From positions 29,988 to 93,987 of the forward strand of contig JBBSAM010000019.1 of NCBI GenBank assembly GCA_038252255.1: 64,000 nucleotides of DNA, read 5' to 3'. Origin of the DNA: Chersky-806 sp038252255 (GTDB lineage Bacteria > Actinomycetota > Acidimicrobiia > IMCC26256 > JAENVU01). The notes beneath the pieces were generated by a model that searched no databases, had not been told where the DNA came from, and was given only the letters and a program-made list of their open reading frames with translations. The first letter of the stretch is position 1. Each line of letters begins with the position of its first letter. The translations under genes and the position numbers were made by a program. Below, in pieces: positions 57,894-64,000 of this stretch.

Positions 57894-59759
57894 ATGACCA
57901 CGTCACGACACGAGGCAGGACCCCAGCCGATGGACGTACGGATGCTCGGCTCCGCCGAGGTGCTGCGAGGGTCCGTCGGAGACGTCGCGGAGCAACGCGA
58001 AGCCCATCGCCAGCGCCGCGTGCTCGAGATCCTCGTCTTCCTGACGATCATCGCGGCGTTCCTCTACTGGCGCATGTTCACCGGCAACCCCGTCCATCCG
58101 GGTTGGCCGAATTTCTCGATCCCCGAAGAGATGCGTCAGTACATCCCGAGCATGCTGCTCGTGGTGCTGCTGGGCGCGATGCTCATGCTCCCGCTCCTCG
58201 CGGCCGGCCGTTCGCCGCACACGCTCTACCGGCCGAGTGAGATCCCGATCACCTTCGACGACGTCGTCGGTCTCGGCATCGTCAAGGACGAGGTCATCCG
58301 GACGCTGAACCTGTTCCTCGCGTTCAAGACGTTCCGCGACCGCATGGGCGGGACTCCGCGCCGGGCCATCCTGTTCGAAGGACCACCCGGTACCGGCAAG
58401 ACGTACATGGCCAAGGCGATGGCGCGCGAGGCCGGAGTGCCGTTCCTGTTCGTGTCGGCGAGCGCGTTCCAGTCGATGTACTACGGCCAGACGAACCGCA
58501 AGATCCGTTCGTACTTCCGCTCGTTGCGCAAGATCGCGCGCCGCGAAGGCGGAGCCATCGGGTTCATCGAGGAGATCGACGCGATCGCCGGGACGCGCAG
58601 CGGCGTGAGCTCGATGGCCGACCAGCCCGATCAGGGACGGGGGGTCGCTCGCTCCGACAGCCGCGAGGGGATCAGCGGAGTGGTCAACGAGCTGCTGGTC
58701 CAGATGCAGTCGTTCGACGAGTCGACGATGGGTGGCCGCGTCCGCGGCTGGGGAATCGACCGCTTGAACCGGTTCATGCCGGCGGCGCACCAGATCCGCA
58801 AGCGTCGGCCGACGGGGGCGAACATCCTCGTGATCGGGGCCACCAACCGCGCCGCGGACCTCGACCCCGCACTGCTCCGCCCGGGCCGGTTCGACCGTGC
58901 GGTGTACTTCGGCCTGCCGGGTCGGAGTGGGCGGCGCGACATCATCGACTACTACCTGAAGAAGAAGGCGCACGTCCCCGAGCTCGACAAGGACGAGCGG
59001 CGCGACACCCTCGCGGCCATGACGTTCGGGTACTCGCCGGTGATGATCGAGCACCTCTTCGACGAAGCGCTCGTGTGGTGCCTGCGCGACGGGCGCGAAG
59101 CCATGGAGTGGCCGGACATCCAGCAGGCCAAGCTCACGGAGGAGATCGGGCTCGCACAACCCGTCGAGTACACGATCGAAGAGAAGCTCACCATCGCGAC
59201 GCACGAAGCCGGCCATGCGGTGATCGCCTACCTCGTCGGGGTCGGCCGCAAGCTCGAGGTGCTCAGCATCATCAAGCGCAAGGACGCGCTCGGTCTGCTC
59301 GCACATTCCGAGACCGAAGAGCGCTACACGCGCACGCGTTCCGAGCTGATCGCCGCCATCCAGATCAACTTCGGTGGCATGACCGCGGAGGAGCTGTTCT
59401 TCGGGGAATCCGGTACCGGGCCGAGCAGCGACCTCGTGAACGCGACCACACTGGCCGCGCAGATGGTGGGCTCGTTCGGCATGGCCGGCACGCTGCTCAG
59501 CTTCGAGGCGGTGCAGGGCCCGTTCCGCCAGGGAATCGTGGCGAAGGTGCTCGCCGACGACGAAGCCCGCCGTTCGGTGGAGCGCATCCTCGAGCAGGCC
59601 AAGGCGGACGTCCGGAACCTGCTCGACTCGCACCGCCACCTCGTGATCGCGTTGCGGGAGCAGCTGCTGGTGCACGAGGAGCTGGTCGGCGACGAGATCC
59701 TCGACGTGTTGGTCCACGCGGAGGCCGAGCAGCACGACCCGGCAATCTCGGGCCCGTGA
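57894..59759 (+). CDS. Divergent FtsH-like membrane AAA protease
   Basis: 621 aa. Two N-terminal helices (about 43-61 and 85-103), AAA domain with Walker A FEGPPGTGKT (161-170), aromatic pore loop MYYGQTNRK in place of FVG, Walker B GFIEEIDAI (Glu for the usual Asp), a roughly 60-residue insert before the second region of homology (GATNRAADLDPALLRPGRFD, Arg fingers kept), then M41 protease with HEAGH and a distal Asp (GPSSDLVNA). Probably degrades membrane proteins. It differs enough from housekeeping FtsH to be a paralogue. ATG at 57894. Confidence 0.88.
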   Translation: MTTSRHEAGPQPMDVRMLGSAEVLRGSVGDVAEQREAHRQRRVLEILVFLTIIAAFLYWRMFTGNPVHPGWPNFSIPEEMRQYIPSMLLVVLLGAMLMLPLLAAGRSPHTLYRPSEIPITFDDVVGLGIVKDEVIRTLNLFLAFKTFRDRMGGTPRRAILFEGPPGTGKTYMAKAMAREAGVPFLFVSASAFQSMYYGQTNRKIRSYFRSLRKIARREGGAIGFIEEIDAIAGTRSGVSSMADQPDQGRGVARSDSREGISGVVNELLVQMQSFDESTMGGRVRGWGIDRLNRFMPAAHQIRKRRPTGANILVIGATNRAADLDPALLRPGRFDRAVYFGLPGRSGRRDIIDYYLKKKAHVPELDKDERRDTLAAMTFGYSPVMIEHLFDEALVWCLRDGREAMEWPDIQQAKLTEEIGLAQPVEYTIEEKLTIATHEAGHAVIAYLVGVGRKLEVLSIIKRKDALGLLAHSETEERYTRTRSELIAAIQINFGGMTAEELFFGESGTGPSSDLVNATTLAAQMVGSFGMAGTLLSFEAVQGPFRQGIVAKVLADDEARRSVERILEQAKADVRNLLDSHRHLVIALREQLLVHEELVGDEILDVLVHAEAEQHDPAISGP

Positions 59760-59944
59760 TCGAGCGGGTCGAGACGGACGGCGCGGTCATCCTCGTCGGC
59801 GCGGACGCGACCGAGGTGGGTGAGGCGGTGCGCGCCGCGACGGGCCCCGCGCGCGTGGCGGGACTCGTCGGCTCTCCGGACGATCCTCGGGTGCAGGCCG
59901 CGCTCGACGAGATGCGCCGCGAGCTCTTCGAGGCACCCGAGTAG
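59756..59944 (+). CDS. Small protein coupled to the FtsH-like gene
   Basis: 62 aa from GTG at 59756, overlapping the protease stop (GTGA). Reads IERVETDGAVILVGADATEV, GEAVRAATGPARVAGLVGSP, DDPRVQAALDEMRRELFEAP; soluble, mixed alpha/beta, acidic. Coupling and normal codon use suggest it is real and perhaps an adaptor, but no family is recognised. Confidence 0.6.
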   Translation: MIERVETDGAVILVGADATEVGEAVRAATGPARVAGLVGSPDDPRVQAALDEMRRELFEAPE

Positions 59945-60035
59945 CTCCGGCCGCGGCTATTCCCGGCGGGCTCGTGAGGAGCCGCTGGTAGCCTCGCTCG
60001 CCGCCCCGAACGCACCCCGCGTCGGGCCGCGAGGG

Positions 60036-60087
60036 GTGAGCGTGAACGCGTGAGTGTGGACGCAGCGTGAGTGAGGACGCAGCGTGA
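60036..60087 (+). promoter_or_regulatory. Leader of three overlapping mini-ORFs built from a 17-nt repeat
   Basis: After GAGGGG (60031-60036) come GTG-initiated mini-ORFs VSVNA (60036), VSVDAA (60050) and VSEDAA (60067). Each TGA stop overlaps the next GTG as GTGA, the last overlapping the exporter start at 60084 (VSEDAESG). The last two units share the 17-nt repeat GTGAGTGAGGACGCAGC. This could be a termination-reinitiation cascade or slippage duplication. Confidence 0.5.
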
Positions 60088-61946
60088 GTGAGGACGCAGA
60101 GAGCGGGTCAGCGGACCCGGGCTCGGCCGAGCGGGAAGCCCGCCGCGCCGGCTGGCGGCTGATGTTCAGCGCCGTGCGCCCCCAGAAGTGGTGGGTCGCC
60201 GGCGGGATCGGAGCCGGCGTCTTCTGGACCCTGGCCAAGCTCACCGTCCCGCTGCTCGCGGCCGCGGCCATCGACGACGGGATGCGCCGGGGTGACGGGG
60301 GCAAGGTCCTGACGTTGACGCTCGCCATGGTGGCGGTCGGCGTGGTGCAGGCGGTCAGCACCGGTCTCCGGCGTTACGCCGCGTTCCGGATCGCGCTGCG
60401 CACCGAGACCGATCTGCGCCAGCGCCTGTTCGCCCACCTCCAACGCCTGCACTTCGCGTTCCACGACCAGTCGCAGACGGGCCAGCTGATGGCCCGGGCG
60501 AACACGGACATCCAGCAGGTCGAGACCGTCGTCATCCTGATCCCGTTGACCGCGGCGAGCTGCCTGACGATGGCCGGCGTCCTCACGATCATGGTGATCA
60601 AGAGCCCGGTGCTGGCGTTGCTCGGGCTCGGCGCGCTCCCGTTCCTCAACATCGCCGCGACGCGGTTCAGCAACCGGATCGCGCCGGTGAACCTCAGCCT
60701 GCAGCAGGAGCTGGCTGACCTCTCCGGCGTCGTCGAAGAGAGCCTGGCCGGGGTGCGCGTCGTGAAGGGCTTCGGCGCCGAGCGGATGCAGGTGAAGCGT
60801 CTCGAAGCGGAGGCGCAGAGCGTGCTCGATCAGGCGCTCGCCGCCGCGCGCCTGCGCGCCGGGTTCATCCCGCTCATCGACTTCCTGCCCACGCTCTCGA
60901 TGGTCGCGATCCTCTGGTACGGCGGCCACCAGGTGCTCGACGGCAACCTCCAGGTCGGCGACATCCTCGCGTTCAACCTCTACATCCTCATGCTGATCTG
61001 GCCGCTGCGGATGATCGGCATGCTCATCGCGCAGGCGTCACGCGCGTCGGCCGGTGCCGGCCGCGTCCACGAGATCCTCGTGACGGATCCGGAGATCGTC
61101 GACCGCGCGGATGCCGTCGCGTTGCCGCCGGGGCCGGGAACGGTGACGTTCGAAGGGGTGCGTTTCGGGTACGGCCCGGGCCGCGCGGTGCTGAACGGGC
61201 TGGACCTGACGATCCGCGGCGGCGAGGCGGTCGCGCTCGTCGGCGCCACCGGGAGCGGCAAGACCACGGTCGCGCGCCTGCTGCCGCGCTTCTACGACAT
61301 CGAAGCCGGACGGGTGCTGCTCGACGGCGTCGACGTGCGAGACATCGGGGTTCGGGAGCTGCGCAAGTCGATCGGGATCGTGTTCGAGGACACGTTCCTC
61401 TTCTCGGACAGCGTGCGGGAGAACATCGCGTTCGCCGATCCGGAGGCATCACAGGAACAGGTCCGTCGCGCCGCTCGACTGTCGGGCGCGGAGGCATTCA
61501 TCGACGCGCTCCCCGACGGCTACGACACCGTGATCGGCGAGCACGGGTTCTCGCTGTCCGGCGGGCAGCGCCAGCGAATCGCGATCGCACGCGCCGTCAT
61601 CGCCGATCCGCGAGTCCTGATCCTCGACGACGCGACCTCGTCGGTCGACCCAACGAAGGAGCACGAGATCCGGGCCGCGTTGGGTGAGGTGATGGACGGT
61701 CGGACGACGATCATCATCGCCCACCGTCCGGCCACGATCGCCCTCGCGGATCGCGTCGTCCTGCTCGCTGACGGCCTGGTCGTCGCCGAAGGGACCCACG
61801 ACGAGCTGCTCGCGACCTCGCAGCGCTACCGGACGGTGCTCGCCGCCGCCGATACGTCGGGTCCGGCCGCGGTCGAAGGAGCAGCGGCCGGAGTCGGCAC
61901 GACGTACGGACGCCGCAGCGACCCTGGTACCGGAGCGCGGCCATGA
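60084..61946 (+). CDS. Heterodimeric ABC exporter, subunit with degenerate catalytic site
   Basis: 620 aa. Six-helix membrane domain (FSAVRPQKWWVAGGIGAGVF onward), then ATPase: Walker A VALVGATGSGKTTVARLLPR, signature FSLSGGQRQRIAIARAVIAD, Walker B RVLILDDATSSVDPTK, where the catalytic Glu is Asp, and H-loop IIIAHRPATIA. The Asp substitution marks the degenerate-site subunit of TM287/288- or TmrAB-type heterodimers. GTG at 60084; the following subunit overlaps by ATGA. Confidence 0.9.
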   Translation: MSEDAESGSADPGSAEREARRAGWRLMFSAVRPQKWWVAGGIGAGVFWTLAKLTVPLLAAAAIDDGMRRGDGGKVLTLTLAMVAVGVVQAVSTGLRRYAAFRIALRTETDLRQRLFAHLQRLHFAFHDQSQTGQLMARANTDIQQVETVVILIPLTAASCLTMAGVLTIMVIKSPVLALLGLGALPFLNIAATRFSNRIAPVNLSLQQELADLSGVVEESLAGVRVVKGFGAERMQVKRLEAEAQSVLDQALAAARLRAGFIPLIDFLPTLSMVAILWYGGHQVLDGNLQVGDILAFNLYILMLIWPLRMIGMLIAQASRASAGAGRVHEILVTDPEIVDRADAVALPPGPGTVTFEGVRFGYGPGRAVLNGLDLTIRGGEAVALVGATGSGKTTVARLLPRFYDIEAGRVLLDGVDVRDIGVRELRKSIGIVFEDTFLFSDSVRENIAFADPEASQEQVRRAARLSGAEAFIDALPDGYDTVIGEHGFSLSGGQRQRIAIARAVIADPRVLILDDATSSVDPTKEHEIRAALGEVMDGRTTIIIAHRPATIALADRVVLLADGLVVAEGTHDELLATSQRYRTVLAAADTSGPAAVEGAAAGVGTTYGRRSDPGTGARP

Positions 61947-63784
61947 GAGGAGGGTGGGTCGAGGGCGGGCCGGTCGACGAGGACTCGAAGCTCGACCGGG
62001 AGCAGGCCCATCAGGTCATGCGCCGCCTCTGGCGCATGCTGCGCCCGTACCGCGGCCAGATCGCGCTGGCGTCCGTGGTGCTCGTGCTGCAGACCTCGTG
62101 CCTGCTCGCCGGCCCCGCGCTGGTGCGCTACGGCGTGGACTCGGGACTCACCGGTCATGACGCGCACGCACTCGACATGGCCGCGCTCGCGTTCCTCGTT
62201 GTCGCGGTGCTGGGGCTCACGACGGGTCGTTCGGTCATCTGGCTCGTGAGCCGGACCGGTGAGCGGTTCCTTCAGGCTCTGCGCGAGAGGGTCTTCCGCC
62301 ACCTCATGGGTCTCTCGATGGACTTCTACGAGCGCGAGAAGACGGGCCGCCTCGTCTCGCGCATGACGTCGGACATCGACGCGCTGCAGGAGCTCATCTC
62401 GCAGGGCCTGGTGATGTTCATCCAGAACATTCTGATCTTCGCCGGCGCGGTCGTCGTCATCTTCGTCATGAGCTGGGAGCTCGCGCTCTGCATCCTGGTG
62501 ATCGTCCCGCCCGTGCTCCTCGCCAGCCGCTGGTTCCGTCGCGAGTCGAACCGCGCCTACCTCGAGGTGCGCGAACGGATCGGGCAGAACCTGGCGACGT
62601 TGCAGGAGGGTCTCGAAGGCGTGCGGGTCGTGCAGGCGTTCGGGCGGGAGCGCGGCTGGATCCGTCGCTTCCACACCACGAACGAAGCGCAGTACGAGGC
62701 CAATCTCGAGACGGTGCGGATCTCGGCCAAGTACTTCCCGTTCGTCGAGTTCACCGGCGTGCTCGGGATCGCGATCGTGGTCGGGGTCGGTGGGTTCTTC
62801 GTCGACCAGCGGATCGTCACGATCGGCACCGTGCTCGCGTTCGTCCTGTACCTGAACAGCTTGTTCGAGCCGATCCAGCAGCTCAGCCAGCTGTACAACA
62901 CGGTCCAATCGGCGGGCGCGGCGCTGCACAAGGTCTTCGCGTTGCTCGACACCGAGGGCACGGTCGGCGAGAAGCCCGGCGCGGTCGATCTTCCCGAGCG
63001 CGGTGCGATCGCGGTCGACGCGGTGTCCTTCGCCTACGGGGGTGGCCCGCCCGACACCGCGGGCGAATCGCATCCGCTCGGGCCGATGGTGCTGCGCGAC
63101 GTCTCGTTGACAGTGGAGCCGGGGGAGAGGGTGGCGCTCGTCGGCCCGACCGGCGCGGGCAAGTCCACCCTCGCCAAGCTCATGGTTCGGTTCTACGACC
63201 CGGCGGACGGCGCGGTTCGCTTCGCCGGCATCGACCTGCGCGACGCGACCCTGGCGAGTCTCCGCGAGCGGATCGTGGTCGTCCCGCAGGAAGGGTTCCT
63301 GTTCGCCGGTACGGTGCGTGACAACGTCCGGGTCGGCCGCGCCGAGGCCACCGATGCCGAGGTCGACGCGGCCGTCGAAGCGCTAGGGCTGTCGGACATC
63401 TTCGGCGCGTTCCCCGAAGGACTCGACACCGAGGTGCGCGAGCGCGGGTCGCGGCTGTCGGCGGGGGAGAAGCAGCTCGTGTCGCTCACGCGCGCCGCGC
63501 TCGCCGACCCCGCGCTGCTCGTGCTCGACGAGGCGACGTCGAACCTGGATCCCGGCACCGAACGGCTCGTGGAACGCGCGCTGGAGACCTTGACCGAGGG
63601 CCGGACCGTCGTCGTGGTCGCCCACCGCCTCTCGACCGCAGCGCGCTGTGACCGGATCGCGGTCGTGGACGACGGGCGGCTGATGGAGGTGGGCACCCAC
63701 GACGAGCTGCTCGAGCGCCGAGGCCGCTACTCCCGCCTGTTCGCGGCCTGGGACGCCGGCCAACCCATGGACCGCTCCGCCTAA
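61943..63784 (+). CDS. Heterodimeric ABC exporter, catalytic subunit
   Basis: 613 aa. Membrane domain with LVSRMTSDIDALQELISQGL and FFVDQRIVTIGTVLAFVLYL, then Walker A VALVGPTGAGKSTLAKLMVR, signature SRLSAGEKQLVSLTRAALAD (LSAGE, non-canonical), Walker B ALLVLDEATSNLDPGT with catalytic Glu, H-loop VVVAHRLSTAA. The noncanonical signature faces the degenerate site of the partner and the canonical Glu serves the working site, exactly the expected asymmetry. ATG at 61943. Likely a drug or lipid exporter. Confidence 0.92.
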   Translation: MRGGWVEGGPVDEDSKLDREQAHQVMRRLWRMLRPYRGQIALASVVLVLQTSCLLAGPALVRYGVDSGLTGHDAHALDMAALAFLVVAVLGLTTGRSVIWLVSRTGERFLQALRERVFRHLMGLSMDFYEREKTGRLVSRMTSDIDALQELISQGLVMFIQNILIFAGAVVVIFVMSWELALCILVIVPPVLLASRWFRRESNRAYLEVRERIGQNLATLQEGLEGVRVVQAFGRERGWIRRFHTTNEAQYEANLETVRISAKYFPFVEFTGVLGIAIVVGVGGFFVDQRIVTIGTVLAFVLYLNSLFEPIQQLSQLYNTVQSAGAALHKVFALLDTEGTVGEKPGAVDLPERGAIAVDAVSFAYGGGPPDTAGESHPLGPMVLRDVSLTVEPGERVALVGPTGAGKSTLAKLMVRFYDPADGAVRFAGIDLRDATLASLRERIVVVPQEGFLFAGTVRDNVRVGRAEATDAEVDAAVEALGLSDIFGAFPEGLDTEVRERGSRLSAGEKQLVSLTRAALADPALLVLDEATSNLDPGTERLVERALETLTEGRTVVVVAHRLSTAARCDRIAVVDDGRLMEVGTHDELLERRGRYSRLFAAWDAGQPMDRSA

Positions 63785-64000
63785 CCCCCCTCTCACCCAC
63801 CCCCTCACCCCCGCGTTGGGGGGGGGGGGGGGGGCCGGGGGGGGGGGGGCGGGGGCCCCCCAAGCGGGGGTGGGGGGGGGGGGGGGGGTGCGGGGGGGGG
63901 GGGGGGGGGGGGGCGCGCGGGGCGGGGGGGGGCAGGGGGGCGGCGCGGGGGGGGGGGGGGAGGACCCCCCGGGAAAAAACAAACACCGCGGGAAGGTGGG
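63785..64000. other. C-rich start followed by poly-G: contig-end artefact
   Basis: From 63785 the sequence is CCCCCCTCTCACCCACCCCC-like for about 40 bp, then becomes nearly pure G with scattered C/A/T. Such poly-G tails are typical of dark-cycle or collapsed-repeat sequencing error. ORFs read across it are Pro/Gly-only and spurious. The first 40 bp may be real and resemble the C-rich repeat at 34001. Confidence 0.85.

Noticed and set aside
63383..63986. Proline-rich proteins at the right end
   Set aside because: Translations of the poly-G artefact; no credible sequence.

Overview
The window is a GC-rich chromosomal contig end, almost certainly from a member of the Actinomycetota. The gene content fits an uncultured Acidimicrobiia-type lineage: F420/LLM-type oxidoreductases, mycothiol-type DinB/MDMPI proteins, FDOR split-barrel proteins, an LPxTG-like surface protein, GT-C membrane mannosyltransferases and a probable c-di-AMP leader upstream of an NlpC/P60 hydrolase. 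GTG/TTG starts and ATGA, GTGA or TGATG stop-start overlaps are very common. The lineage is an inference from gene families; there is no rRNA or complete tRNA in the window.

Region by region. 1-13.4 kb is accessory and partly decayed. It holds a truncated ClC channel facing a MarR gene, a glucoamylase scrap, and a probable nitrosative-stress regulon (UspA, DUF488, a split-barrel protein, a SufR-like Fe-S regulator and a NirK-type copper nitrite reductase) whose promoters share CTAG motifs spaced 10-11 bp apart. A broken IS6-family transposase follows, then two 63-nt 3' fragments of leucine tRNA genes bracketing about 4.9 kb. That interval contains an ArsR-AHSA1-MDMPI operon, a MerR-PP2C fusion and acetyltransferases. 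An MFS transporter and a frameshifted glycosyltransferase close the region. 13.4-24.6 kb carries a sulfotransferase, a TetR/P450 pair with a clear operator, pirin, a UBP zinc finger, lipoproteins, an apparently catalytically altered tyrosine recombinase, and a DegT/ColD-like PLP enzyme with His in place of Lys. 24.6-33.5 kb is a run of housekeeping and catabolic genes, including a CBS-citrate synthase fusion and an esterase-thioredoxin fusion.

At 34.0-35.15 kb lies the most unusual structure. One DUF559 (Vsr-like nuclease) gene is bracketed by two inverted copies of a 46-bp palindrome and by C-rich/G-rich flanks that begin exactly at the stop codons of two converging genes. This looks like a small REP-like mobile unit. 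35.1-48.5 kb contains three genes expected of the ethylmalonyl-CoA pathway (malyl/methylmalyl-CoA lyase, methylsuccinyl-CoA dehydrogenase-like, MaoC hydratase) interleaved with a second acyl-CoA dehydrogenase, an ABC exporter, an SGNH hydrolase and two GT-C proteins. Crotonyl-CoA carboxylase/reductase and ethylmalonyl-CoA mutase are not in the window.

48.5-63.8 kb holds a DUF305-CDF metal pair, an epoxide-hydrolase-like gene facing a MarR-ABC drug-efflux operon, an MBL-flavin reductase-RmlC run, a divergent membrane FtsH paralogue with a tiny coupled ORF, and a heterodimeric ABC exporter. The exporter is preceded by a chain of stop/start-overlapping mini-ORFs built from 17-nt repeats. The last 216 bases are a C-rich start followed by poly-G of no biological credibility, i.e. 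a contig-end artefact.
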